Positions 1 through 7,471 of a DNA stretch of 9,928 bases are shown here, piece after piece. Numbering within the stretch: the first letter of the stretch is position 1; each line of letters begins with the position of its first letter. The position numbers were made by a program, and so were the translations under genes. Under the pieces are notes generated by a model. That model ran no database searches, was not told where the DNA came from, and saw only the letters and a program-made list of their open reading frames with translations. Origin of the DNA: an uncultured Muribaculum sp. (GTDB lineage Bacteria > Bacteroidota > Bacteroidia > Bacteroidales > Muribaculaceae); NCBI GenBank assembly GCA_947573015.1, contig CANPDS010000069.1:1-9928 (forward strand), given 5' to 3'.

Positions 1-173
1 TGCCGACCATGTGCTCGCTCAACACGATCATGGTGGATGGCACCGGGATGTGCGGCGCATGCCGAGTGACGGTCGATGGACGGACACGTTTTGTGTGTAT
101 CGACGGGCCAGAGTTTGACGCGCACAAGGTGGATTTCGATGAAATGATGATGCGTCTGCGCTCATATAATTAA
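1..173 (+). CDS. NfnA/SudB-type FAD, 2Fe-2S oxidoreductase subunit (C-terminal end only)
   Basis: Reading from base 3, the last 56 codons of a gene that begins left of the window are visible, ending at TAA 171-173. The peptide contains MVDGTGMCGACRVTVDG followed by VCIDGPEFDAHKVDF. This is the C-terminal 2Fe-2S module of the ferredoxin-NADP reductase-like family that includes NfnA, SudB and dihydroorotate dehydrogenase electron-transfer subunits. Likely cluster ligands in the visible fragment are C17, C20 and C32, with D12 as a possible fourth; an Asp/three-Cys set is known in NfnA. The FAD and NAD-binding parts lie outside the window. The next gene starts 37 bases downstream on the same strand and encodes the expected large subunit, so the two are almost certainly co-transcribed and form a heterodimer in the cytosol. 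Assignment to NfnA rather than a dihydroorotate dehydrogenase subunit rests mainly on that partner. Confidence 0.88.
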   Translation, partial: PTMCSLNTIMVDGTGMCGACRVTVDGRTRFVCIDGPEFDAHKVDFDEMMMRLRSYN

Positions 174-210
174 CGACTCCTCTAACCAATATTTCTACAC
201 GAAGTTATTT

Positions 211-1671
211 ATGGCAACAACAATATCACCTCGCGACGCTGGTTGGCGCGAGGAACTCCGCAAAGCTCATTCCGCCAAAGAGCGTACCGCAATACCACGC
301 GTAAAGATGCCTGAACTCGATCCGGCCTACCGCGTGACATGCAATGAGGAGGTCAATCAGGGCCTTCCGGCCGAAGCCGCTGTGCTTGAGGCCACTCGCT
401 GCATGGACTGTCCGGACCCACAGTGTGTAAACGGCTGTCCGGTAAATATCAACATCCCGGGATTTATCAAGAATATAGAGCGCGGAGCGTTTCTTGACGC
501 GGCACTCGTGCTTAAGGAAACATCGGCCCTGCCGGCTGTGTGCGGACGTGTCTGCCCGCAGGAGAAGCAGTGCGAGAGCCGCTGTATCTATCATAAGATG
601 AAGAAAGAACCGGTAGCCATAGGGTATCTTGAGCGCTTTGCTGCCGACTATGCCCGTACCTCCGGAGACGCGGTCGATGCGGTACGTCCGGAAAGCAACG
701 GCATTCAGATAGCAGTAGTCGGATCGGGACCTGCCGGTCTGTCATTCGCCGGAGAAATGGCGAAGTACGGATATGAGGTAACCGTATTCGAGGCACTCCA
801 CGAGATAGGTGGAGTGCTGAAATACGGCATCCCGGAGTTCCGTCTGCCCAATGCTGTGGTGGATGTGGAGATACAGGGGCTTGAAAACCTTGGCGTGCGG
901 TTCGTGAAAGATGCCGTGGTAGGCAAGACATTCAGCTACGATGACCTTCATGCCATGGGTTTCAAGGGTATTTTCGTAGCGTCGGGAGCCGGTCTGCCTC
1001 GCTTCATGGGCATACCTGGCGAAAACTATATCGGCGTGATGTCGTGCAACGAGTATCTTACACGCATCAATCTGATGGGAGCAGGCCAACCGGGTCATGA
1101 CACTCCCGTGTTGCGAGGCAACCGAGTAGCTGTGATCGGCGGTGGCAATACGGCCATGGATGCCGTGAGAACAGCACGCCGCATGGGTGCCGAAGAGGCG
1201 ATGATCGTATACCGCCGCAGTGAGGATGAGATGCCTGCCCGTGTGGAGGAAGTGAAGCATGCCAAACAGGAGGGTGTGAAATTCCTTACCCTACACAATC
1301 CGGTAGAGTATCTGGCCGATGAGAAGGGACGTGTGAACCGCATGCGTCTGCAAAAGATGGAACTTGGCGAACCTGACGCATCCGGCCGCCGTTCGCCTGT
1401 GGCCATAGAGGGTGCTGTCGAGGAGATCGATGTGGATCTCGTGATAGTGAGTGTCGGCGTATCGCCCAATCCGCTCATACCGAATGCGATCAGAGAACTT
1501 GAAGTGTCGCGCCGTGGCACAATAGTGGTCAACGAGAAGACAATGCGTTCATCGCTGACCGACCTATATGCAGGTGGCGACATAGTGCGCGGAGGTGCCA
1601 CCGTCATCCTTGCCATGGGTGATGGACGCCGTGCCGCACAGCATATGCATGAAGCCCTTTCCGACAAATAG
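211..1671 (+). CDS. gltA: NfnB/GltA-type NADPH-dependent flavin oxidoreductase, large subunit
   Basis: This 486-residue protein belongs to the family usually annotated as homotetrameric NADPH-dependent glutamate synthase (GltA) or sulfide dehydrogenase alpha subunit (SudA); in Thermotoga and Clostridium the same family is NfnB. Visible in order: a Fe-S domain with two four-cysteine sets (C64, C67, C72, C76 and C111, C115, C121, C125); an FAD Rossmann motif GSGPAG at 171-176; a second nucleotide motif GGGNTA at 310-315, expected to bind NADPH; and the C-terminal YAGGDIVRGGATVILAMGDG stretch at about 453-472 that closes the FAD site. Length is normal for the family. The ATG at 211 sits directly before a standard N-terminus; no strong Shine-Dalgarno is seen, as usual in Bacteroidetes. 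Pairing with the upstream 2Fe-2S subunit favours an NfnAB-like complex that moves electrons between NADPH, NADH and ferredoxin over true glutamate synthase, since no amidotransferase domain is present. That role is inferred from family and context. Confidence 0.92.
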   Translation: MATTISPRDAGWREELRKAHSAKERTAIPRVKMPELDPAYRVTCNEEVNQGLPAEAAVLEATRCMDCPDPQCVNGCPVNINIPGFIKNIERGAFLDAALVLKETSALPAVCGRVCPQEKQCESRCIYHKMKKEPVAIGYLERFAADYARTSGDAVDAVRPESNGIQIAVVGSGPAGLSFAGEMAKYGYEVTVFEALHEIGGVLKYGIPEFRLPNAVVDVEIQGLENLGVRFVKDAVVGKTFSYDDLHAMGFKGIFVASGAGLPRFMGIPGENYIGVMSCNEYLTRINLMGAGQPGHDTPVLRGNRVAVIGGGNTAMDAVRTARRMGAEEAMIVYRRSEDEMPARVEEVKHAKQEGVKFLTLHNPVEYLADEKGRVNRMRLQKMELGEPDASGRRSPVAIEGAVEEIDVDLVIVSVGVSPNPLIPNAIRELEVSRRGTIVVNEKTMRSSLTDLYAGGDIVRGGATVILAMGDGRRAAQHMHEALSDK

Positions 1672-1702
1672 GCGCTTCGGCCACCGGCGGGAAACGCGCA
1701 CC

Positions 1703-1714
1703 GTGTTGCAACAC
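1703..1714. repeat. 12-bp perfect palindrome GTGTTGCAACAC in the 3' spacer
   Basis: GTGTTGCAACAC reads identically on both strands. It lies about 30 bases after the stop of the NfnB-type gene, inside a stretch bracketed by GGCGC (1671-1675) and GCGCC (1726-1730). An alternative stem, GTTGC 1705-1709 with GCAAC 1720-1724, overlaps it. It could be a protein-binding dyad or simply part of a messenger 3' end structure; nothing in the sequence decides between these. The rest of 1672-1770 shows nothing recognisable. Confidence 0.3.
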
Positions 1715-1770
1715 ATTACGCAACGGCGCCATAAAATTGCGCTCTCCCGATAAAATCACACATACAGACG

Positions 1771-1824
1771 AAACTCGCCCCAATCGGAACCGAAAACCGG
1801 TTATGATTGGGGCGAGTTTTATTT
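1771..1824. terminator. Bidirectional intrinsic terminator between convergent genes
   Basis: AAACTCGCCCCAATC at 1771-1785 pairs perfectly with GATTGGGGCGAGTTT at 1805-1819, a 15-bp stem. The 19-base loop contains a further 5-bp stem, AACCG 1788-1792 with CGGTT 1798-1802. On the + strand the stem runs into TTTTATTT, a U-tract for the NfnB-type gene. On the - strand the AAA at 1771-1773 gives a short U run for the convergent peptidase gene, whose stop codon lies about 25 bases away. Position between two convergent stops and the T/A flanks make a shared terminator the simplest reading. Confidence 0.85.
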
Positions 1825-1843
1825 CAGCGACTTGTGTTTACCG

Positions 1844-3979
1844 TTATTTCACATCGTCGGTATTGTTGGTGTCGGCAGTATAGGGTTTGTCCTTGAGCCA
1901 ACGGTCGAGCCAGCGGAAGAAGACGCGCTGCCATAGCACAGCATTCTGCGGCTTAAGAATCCAGTGGTTTTCGTCGGGGAAAATAAGCATCTCGGCTGGA
2001 ATGCCACGCAATGTTGCGGCATTGAATGCCTGCTGACCCTGCGAAGCGAGGATACGGAAGTCGAGCTCGCCATGTGTCACAAGAATAGGTGTATCCCATT
2101 TGTCGACAAAAAGGTGGGGCGAGGCGGCGAAACTGCGCATTGCCACGGGGTTGTTGCGTTCCCAGTAGGCACCGCCCTGATCCCAGTTTTCAAACCACAT
2201 TTCCTCTGTCTCCAGATACTGAGCATCAGCGTTGAAGATACCGGCGTGTGCGATGAAGCATGCGAAACGGTGGTCGTGGTTGCCAGCCAGCCAGTAAACG
2301 GAGAATCCGCCATAGCTTGCACCCACAGCACCGATCTTGGAGGGATCGATATAGTCGGCATTGGCCTTCATATAGTCGACGGCGCTAAGATAGTCGCGCA
2401 TGTTCTGACCGCCATAGTCCTTTGAGATCTGAGCTTCCCACTCAGTGCCGAAGCCTGGGACGCCACGACGGTTTGGAGCTATTACCACGTAGCCCTGCGA
2501 GGCCATGATGGCAAAGTTCCAACGGTAGCTCCAGAACTGGCTTACAGCCTGCTGCGGACCACCCTGGCAATAGAGTATGGCAGGATATTTCTTGGTCTTG
2601 TCGAAGTTGGGCGGAAGGATTACCCATGTGAGCATCTCCTTGCCATCGGTGGTGGGCACCATTACTTTCTCAACAGTAGGCATGGTGAGCTGACCGAATA
2701 CATCGGCATTTACCGAAGTAAGTGCCTCGACCTTTCCGGCATTGACAGCAAAGATCTCGTCGGGAGCAAGCATCGAGTGATGCATTGTGATAAGGGTATT
2801 CTCATCGACCGGTGCGAGGGTTGAATAATCGCATACGCCCTCGGCCACTGTGGTGACTTCGTGCGATTCGATATCGATGCTGAACACGGGTGTCACACCA
2901 TGATACGGAGCGATAAAATAGAGTGACTTGCCTGATGGATTCCATGCAATAGCATCGGCGGTATAGTCCCAGTCGGCGGTAAGGTCGGTCTTCACGCCAG
3001 TAGCGAGGTCGAGAAGGAAGATACGGTTCTTGTCGCTCTCATATCCATCGTTCTCCATCGACAGCCATGCCACTTTGGTGCCATCGGGGGAGTAGACGGG
3101 ATTGGTGTCATATCCGTTCATGCCCTCGGTGAGGTTTGTAACCTCCTTTGTGGCAAGGTCGTAGAGATAGAGGTTTGAATTGGTCGACAGGGCATATTCC
3201 TTGCCTTTCTTCTTGCGCGATACGTATATGAGTTTCTGGCTGTCGGGTGCCCATGCAAACGACTCGATGCCTGAGAATGGCTTCATCGGTGCCTCGAAGG
3301 GTTCGTCGGCCATGATGTCTGTAACGTCGGTAATCTGATTGCCGTCGAAAGATCCGAGGAAAGGATGAGGAATCTCAGTTACCCATTCATCCCAATGCTT
3401 GTACATCAGGTCGTCGATGATACGTCCTGTGGCCTTGGGCAGATCGGGATATACATCGGCGGCAGTGCGTGAATATTTCACATTGCTTACCATTATGATG
3501 TGCTTTTCGTCGGGAGAGAGGACAAAACCATCCACCCCCTTTTCGAGTGAGCTGACGCATTTGCGTCCGGAGCCGTCGGCGTTCATCACCCATACCTGAT
3601 TGGCATCGCCCTCTGGATATAGGAAAGCGATGCGCTTGCCACCGTCGAACCATACGGCATTGTTCTCCGACTTTGGAGTGGCGGTGATGCGAGTCTGCTC
3701 TGATCCGTCGATATTCATCACGTAGAGGTCGCGGTTGGAGCGGTTTTCCTCAACGCTCTCATAGCTGATGCCGAAGAGTATCTTGGTCTTATCGGGGGAA
3801 ACGACTGGGCCGCTCACACGGCCAAGAGCCTCAAGAGCCTTGATGCCAAAGATGCCGTCGGCGCTCTTGAAGTCAGGCTTGTCGATCATCTTGCCCTGCT
3901 CTGCTGCGCCACCGGCACATCCGGCCGCTGTGGCAAGCACTGCTGCTGACATGATAATGTTGGAAATTTTTAAATTCAT
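1844..3979 (-). CDS. S9 family (prolyl oligopeptidase) serine peptidase, lipoprotein, DPP5-like
   Basis: This 711-residue protein has the S9 layout: an N-terminal beta-propeller, about residues 45-430, with WD40/TolB-like blade motifs (LYVMNIDGSEQTRIT, VWVMNADGSG, NPVYSPDGTKVAW), then an alpha/beta hydrolase domain from about 440 to the end. The catalytic triad is readable: Ser555 in GASYGGFS, Asp640 in HGELDFRI and His672 in PDENHW. The N-terminus is a lipoprotein signal peptide with lipobox ATAAGC and lipid-anchored Cys21, which supports the ATG at 3979. Family knowledge places close relatives, such as dipeptidyl-peptidase 5 of Porphyromonas, in the cell envelope, where they trim dipeptides from oligopeptides imported as an amino-acid source. 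The GASYGG and DENHWILKP motifs fit that subgroup, but acylaminoacyl peptidase-like activity cannot be excluded. The gene is monocistronic by appearance: a terminator hairpin lies upstream at 4136-4187, a candidate promoter follows it, and the convergent terminator lies just past its stop. No frameshift or missing catalytic residue is seen. Confidence 0.93.
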   Translation of the reverse strand: MNLKISNIIMSAAVLATAAGCAGGAAEQGKMIDKPDFKSADGIFGIKALEALGRVSGPVVSPDKTKILFGISYESVEENRSNRDLYVMNIDGSEQTRITATPKSENNAVWFDGGKRIAFLYPEGDANQVWVMNADGSGRKCVSSLEKGVDGFVLSPDEKHIIMVSNVKYSRTAADVYPDLPKATGRIIDDLMYKHWDEWVTEIPHPFLGSFDGNQITDVTDIMADEPFEAPMKPFSGIESFAWAPDSQKLIYVSRKKKGKEYALSTNSNLYLYDLATKEVTNLTEGMNGYDTNPVYSPDGTKVAWLSMENDGYESDKNRIFLLDLATGVKTDLTADWDYTADAIAWNPSGKSLYFIAPYHGVTPVFSIDIESHEVTTVAEGVCDYSTLAPVDENTLITMHHSMLAPDEIFAVNAGKVEALTSVNADVFGQLTMPTVEKVMVPTTDGKEMLTWVILPPNFDKTKKYPAILYCQGGPQQAVSQFWSYRWNFAIMASQGYVVIAPNRRGVPGFGTEWEAQISKDYGGQNMRDYLSAVDYMKANADYIDPSKIGAVGASYGGFSVYWLAGNHDHRFACFIAHAGIFNADAQYLETEEMWFENWDQGGAYWERNNPVAMRSFAASPHLFVDKWDTPILVTHGELDFRILASQGQQAFNAATLRGIPAEMLIFPDENHWILKPQNAVLWQRVFFRWLDRWLKDKPYTADTNNTDDVK

Positions 3980-4012
3980 ATTATTATTGAACGGGGTTAA
4001 AAAAGATTATTG

Positions 4013-4044
4013 CAAAATAAAGGGATGTCTGACGTCGGGAGCAA
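4013..4044 (-). promoter_or_regulatory. Candidate Bacteroides-type promoter for the S9 peptidase gene
   Basis: Read on the - strand, TTG (4044-4042) is followed after 21 bases by TTATTTTG (4020-4013). The Bacteroides sigma-ABfr consensus is TTTG, 19-21 bases, TAnnTTTG; here the -7 box matches five of six fixed positions and the -33 box only partly. A start site just downstream would leave a leader of roughly 30 bases before the ATG at 3979. The site lies downstream of the terminator hairpin that ends the preceding gene, where a promoter is needed. It is a motif match only. Confidence 0.4.
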
Positions 4045-4119
4045 CCGGCATACTCGCCAAGGTGCAGACCTGCATAGTCAGAGCAAAACAGACTCTCAGA
4101 AGCCACAAAATTAGCTATA

Positions 4120-4187
4120 AATCATATAAAAAGCAAAATACAGTATCGACAGACAGGATATTTATGAATCCGCTCGATACTGTATTT
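4120..4187 (-). terminator. Intrinsic terminator of the outer-membrane barrel gene
   Basis: AAATACAGTATCGA at 4136-4149 pairs perfectly with TCGATACTGTATTT at 4174-4187, a 14-bp stem with a 24-base loop. Transcription on the - strand leaves the stem into TTTTGCTTTTTATATG, a broken U-tract covering about 4138-4122. The hairpin begins about 45 bases past the stop of the barrel gene. The stem is AT-rich apart from its loop-proximal TCGA, so termination may be incomplete; a transcript-stabilising 3' hairpin is an alternative role. Confidence 0.75.
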
Positions 4188-4231
4188 CATCTTTCTTAAA
4201 GGGTTCGTGTTTGATAACACTATCTTAAAAA

Positions 4232-7066
4232 TTATGGACGTGGAGGACGACCGCCACCGGGTCCGCGACCAGGTCCACCTGGTCCACGGCGGAAATCACC
4301 ACCCCCTTCGGAAAATCCTTCGGGTCGCTTGCCTTTGCCGAAAGTGTTGAACCGATAGGAGAATGACACCATGAAGTAGCGTGTAAGAGAGTTGTAGCTG
4401 GTGTCGTCGATATAGTTGGCGGTCACAGAGCGGCTGAGTGTCTTGCGGCTCTGGAGCAAATCGTAAGCCTTAAGTGAGATTGTGGCCGCACGCTCACGCA
4501 GGAACTGATATGAAATCTGAGCGTTCCACATCCACTCGTCGGAATCATATCCGGCGGAGTAGCCACGGTTGGCCGTAAATCGGAGGTCAGTGCCAAGCAC
4601 GAGTCCGAAAGGAGCATACCACTGTCCGTTGAAGCGCGCACCGTAATTGGTAATATCCCGGCTTGCCACGCTCTGCAGTGAGTTGCTGGTAGTCTGTAAT
4701 CCGTAGAATGGGCGCAGTTCGAGATCCCATACATCCGTGCGGAATGCGATTCCGAGCGATGGGCGGAAGTTGAATGCCCCGCTGCGGTTGCGCTGACCGT
4801 TGTTATACCCGATCGACTGTGTGTAGCGCGAGAATAGATGGAAGTTGGTCTGCCAGTTGCGGTTGCGAAGTGGCATGGAAATCATGCCGAACAGGCCCGC
4901 GTTCCAGCTGCCGTTGACATTATCGTATGTGGTGACCTGGCCACCGGTCTGCTGATCATAAGTTGTCTTGCTTACGATGGCGTTCTGAGTGACTTGTGCG
5001 TCGGCATTGACCATTATGGATCGCTGAGCATCGGAGTTGAAGTCCTGAAAGCGCAGGCGCATATTGTGGGAGAATGAAGGAGCGAGGTCAGGATTACCGA
5101 CAATTATGCGCAAAGGATTGGACATGTCGGCAACAGGCTGCAACTGTGTCATGGATGGGGCGGATGTGCGTCCACGGTAGTCGAGAGTCATGCTGCGCGT
5201 TCTGTTGAACTTATGACGATACCGGATGAATGGGGCTATGTTCCATACATTTCTGGTGATATTCTTATCGGAATTGATAAGATTGTCACTCTTCGACATC
5301 GATGGGATGAGGGCCAGACCGGCGTTGAAGTTGAAGTCCTTGCTGATCTTCTTGAATCCGATCTGAATGCGCTGGTTGAAGAAAGTGTTGCGGAAACGGT
5401 TGGAGAGATTCTCGTTCCACTCGAGATTATCATAGTCGACGACAGGATCCGAACCGTCATCGAAATATGTCACGGGATGGTCATATACCATCTTGTCGGC
5501 ATTGTTCCACCGATAACTCATACGGTAGCTGAGATCGAGGAAATATCCATTTTTAACATTGCCGAGAGGTTCGGTCCATGTGGCGCGGAAGCCGACGGAA
5601 TTGCTCCATGTATGATTGTCATCGTACTGATCCTGAAGATCATTTGGCTCCACCCCGGGAGTGAAAAATTTGTTCCAGGAATATGAGTATTCATCTTCAC
5701 GCACATTAGACATGGAATATTCGGCAACGATAGAGAATGAGCGTCCGGGATGGCTCTTGAAGTTATGGTTGAACCAAAGTTCGGCACCGGCCTCGTATGA
5801 TGTGCCTTTTGAATCGCCGGTGTTGATACTGCGGTTGACCGGCGAGCGCAAAGCATCTCCGGCAGTGGTGCGCGAGCTGTCGGCACTTAGAGAGTGGTTG
5901 ATGTTGACAGAGAAGCGGGGACGAATCTCGAAAGATGTGAATGAGTCGGGCTTCCACTCGATGCGGAAATCACCACGGATGTTGTGGCCACGGTCGCGCG
6001 ACGTGCTCTGTGAGCTTAGATATGATGCAGAATCGGGGAATATATACTGGCGTTCCTGGCGCTTGCGTGTGTCCTGATCGGTGTGGCTGTAGAGAAGGTC
6101 GCCACCGGCACGGAACGTCTCGTCCTGACGTCCGACATTGAAGTTGATACCGAGCGACTGAGATGTGTTGATACCGTTGTTGCCTCCGAAGCGGCGGAAA
6201 CGGCTACCGTTGCTGTCGGTAAATCCGAGTTGATTGATATTGTTGAAGTTGCCGAGGAATGTGATCTGGTTGCCATCCCAGAAACGGTTGACATTGAAGT
6301 CGCCTGCATAACGGCTGTCAGTGCCGGCACCGGCATTTGCCACGCCAAACCAGCCGTTTTTCATACCTGGCTTTACTGTGAGATTTATCACGGTCTCTTC
6401 CTCCCCATCATCGACACCTGTCATTCGGGCAAGATCGCTCTTGCGGTCTACGACCTGAAGTTTGTCGATCATAGTGGCCGGAAGGTTTTTGGAAGCTACC
6501 TTGGGGTCGTCGGAAAAGAATTCCTTTCCGTCAACCAAAATTTTTGTCACTTCCTTGCCATGGGCTGTGATCTTACCATCGCTATCGACCTCCACACCGG
6601 GAAGCTTCTTGAGCAACTCCTCCATGGCCGCTCCGGGCTGAGTCTTGTATGAACCGGCATTGTACTCTACGGTGTCCTCTTTAACCACAATCTCGGTTTT
6701 AACGGCCGTTACAACGGCTTCTTTGAGCATGATGGATGACTCACCCAACACGAGGGGCTTCTTCAGCCTGACATTTGACGAAGCTACAGTGACGTCGGTG
6801 GTTGTGGGTTCGTAGCCTATGTAGGTGGCCTGAAGAATGTATCGCCCTTTGTTGACACTCTTTAAAAGAAAAACGCCATTGGCATTTGTGGTGCCACCGG
6901 TGACAAAAGCACTATCTTTTGCGGCCAAAAGGCGCACGGTAGCTTCGATAAGTGGCTCTCCAGATGAATCGGTAACTGATCCGCCAACGGTATAGGCTGC
7001 TGCCGTAGCTATAGTCGATACGAGTAGAGCAAAAGCCATCAGCGGCTTGCGTAGATTAATGAGCAT
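4232..7066 (-). CDS. TonB-dependent receptor-like outer-membrane beta-barrel protein (OMP_b-brl_3 type)
   Basis: This 944-residue protein starts with a Sec signal peptide, basic LRKP then a hydrophobic core, with probable cleavage after A24 in TAAAY. Residues about 26-110 form a carboxypeptidase-regulatory-like beta-sandwich (VGGSVTDSSGEPLIEATVRL ... YIGYEP). Residues about 112-235 look like a TonB plug: LKEAVVTA, then LLKKLPGVEVDSDGKITAHG, KILVDGKEFFSDDP and NLPATMIDKLQVVDRKSDL. From about 237 to 909 alternating aromatic strands build the barrel, ending at FMVSFSYRFNTF, a typical terminal strand. No cysteine is present. After F909 comes a 35-residue Gly/Pro/Arg-rich tail, odd for a barrel because the last strand normally ends the protein. 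Relatives sit in the outer membrane of Bacteroidetes and are presumed to move peptides, metals or other ligands with TonB energy; the ligand cannot be read here. No SusD-type partner is adjacent in the usual downstream position. The ATG at 7066 gives a full signal peptide; M10 is a less likely alternative. Confidence 0.9.
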   Translation of the reverse strand: MLINLRKPLMAFALLVSTIATAAAYTVGGSVTDSSGEPLIEATVRLLAAKDSAFVTGGTTNANGVFLLKSVNKGRYILQATYIGYEPTTTDVTVASSNVRLKKPLVLGESSIMLKEAVVTAVKTEIVVKEDTVEYNAGSYKTQPGAAMEELLKKLPGVEVDSDGKITAHGKEVTKILVDGKEFFSDDPKVASKNLPATMIDKLQVVDRKSDLARMTGVDDGEEETVINLTVKPGMKNGWFGVANAGAGTDSRYAGDFNVNRFWDGNQITFLGNFNNINQLGFTDSNGSRFRRFGGNNGINTSQSLGINFNVGRQDETFRAGGDLLYSHTDQDTRKRQERQYIFPDSASYLSSQSTSRDRGHNIRGDFRIEWKPDSFTSFEIRPRFSVNINHSLSADSSRTTAGDALRSPVNRSINTGDSKGTSYEAGAELWFNHNFKSHPGRSFSIVAEYSMSNVREDEYSYSWNKFFTPGVEPNDLQDQYDDNHTWSNSVGFRATWTEPLGNVKNGYFLDLSYRMSYRWNNADKMVYDHPVTYFDDGSDPVVDYDNLEWNENLSNRFRNTFFNQRIQIGFKKISKDFNFNAGLALIPSMSKSDNLINSDKNITRNVWNIAPFIRYRHKFNRTRSMTLDYRGRTSAPSMTQLQPVADMSNPLRIIVGNPDLAPSFSHNMRLRFQDFNSDAQRSIMVNADAQVTQNAIVSKTTYDQQTGGQVTTYDNVNGSWNAGLFGMISMPLRNRNWQTNFHLFSRYTQSIGYNNGQRNRSGAFNFRPSLGIAFRTDVWDLELRPFYGLQTTSNSLQSVASRDITNYGARFNGQWYAPFGLVLGTDLRFTANRGYSAGYDSDEWMWNAQISYQFLRERAATISLKAYDLLQSRKTLSRSVTANYIDDTSYNSLTRYFMVSFSYRFNTFGKGKRPEGFSEGGGDFRRGPGGPGRGPGGGRPPRP

Positions 7067-7471
7067 AACGCGTGGAAGTGAATATTGGTAGTTTTGTCGG
7101 ATTAATATCTTTTCAGGAAACTGTTTAAATCTTTTGCCGAATTATTAATTTGCAATGAGCTGATTTAAACTTAAAAAGTCTAAGAAAAAACTTTTTACGA
7201 TTGATTGGAGTAATTATGGCAAAAAAGGTTTAACAGAGCAAATGGAATTTTGCAGTGTTTAACATCTCGCGCCTTCCCGTCGGACACAATCTACCTATTC
7301 GTCGATAAGATGCCACAACATACCCTATAGCCCGGAGAGGTCCACTGTTGAAAGCGACAATCGTAGTGATAGCCGCCACCGTCGGTGAGTATGCGATGAC
7401 GGGAGTAAATATTATTTGTGTAGAATCGGACGGGATTGATTACGCGGTGGGTAGGAGAGCGTATTGCAAAG
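7067..7471. other. 405-base spacer: AT-rich leader plus an unassigned GC-richer block
   Basis: From 7067 to about 7260 the sequence is AT-rich and should contain the promoter of the barrel gene. I find no good match to the Bacteroides -33/-7 boxes; a weak 7-bp hairpin (AAAAAGT 7173-7179 with ACTTTTT 7190-7196) is present. From about 7261 to 7471 composition shifts to higher GC. Both strands there have frames open for roughly 65 codons (+ frame 7309 to about 7500; an overlapping - frame), but neither has a plausible start and Shine-Dalgarno. The block may be the 3' untranslated region of the SusD-like gene, a gene remnant, or a diverged repeat related to the right end of the window. No convincing terminator for the SusD-like gene was found; CCGTC/GACGG (7378-7399) is the best weak stem. 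Confidence 0.4.
7247..7260. repeat. Copy 1 of the 14-base motif ATTTTnnAGTGTTT
   Basis: ATTTTGCAGTGTTT occurs at the border between the AT-rich leader of the barrel gene and the GC-richer block upstream of it. A second copy with two central differences lies at 9721-9734, at the equivalent border upstream of the SusD-like gene and in the same orientation. Function unknown; a chance match is possible at this length. Confidence 0.3.

Noticed and set aside
1095..1667. Open frame of 190 codons on the - strand
   Set aside because: It is antisense to the NADPH-binding half of the NfnB-type gene, is rich in Ser, Arg and Thr, and has no motif.
211..1671. Literal reading as a glutamate synthase
   Set aside because: The family name is historical. 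No amidotransferase or FMN-binding glutamate synthase domain is present, and the 2Fe-2S partner gene points to an NfnAB-type complex.
1964..2425. Open frame of 153 codons on the + strand
   Set aside because: It is antisense to the catalytic domain of the S9 peptidase, which holds the Ser-Asp-His triad in the opposite frame.
3768..4199. Open frame of 143 codons on the + strand reaching into the spacer
   Set aside because: Its first part is antisense to the signal peptide and propeller of the S9 peptidase, and its end runs through the terminator hairpin at 4136-4187.
6083..6652. Open frame of 189 codons on the + strand
   Set aside because: It lies wholly antisense to the outer-membrane barrel gene, whose frame shows clear family motifs. 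The + frame gives a low-complexity V/A/T/E product without recognisable features.
4232..7066. Call as a SusC protein partnered with the SusD-like gene
   Set aside because: The plug motifs and overall length fit the OMP_b-brl_3 group rather than SusC, which is usually about 1000 residues or more. The gene is also downstream of the SusD-like gene, separated by 405 bases, the reverse of the usual order.
7067..7260. Promoter boxes for the barrel gene
   Set aside because: Several TTTG-like and TAnnTTTG-like fragments exist in this AT-rich stretch, but none combines acceptable boxes with 19-21 base spacing.
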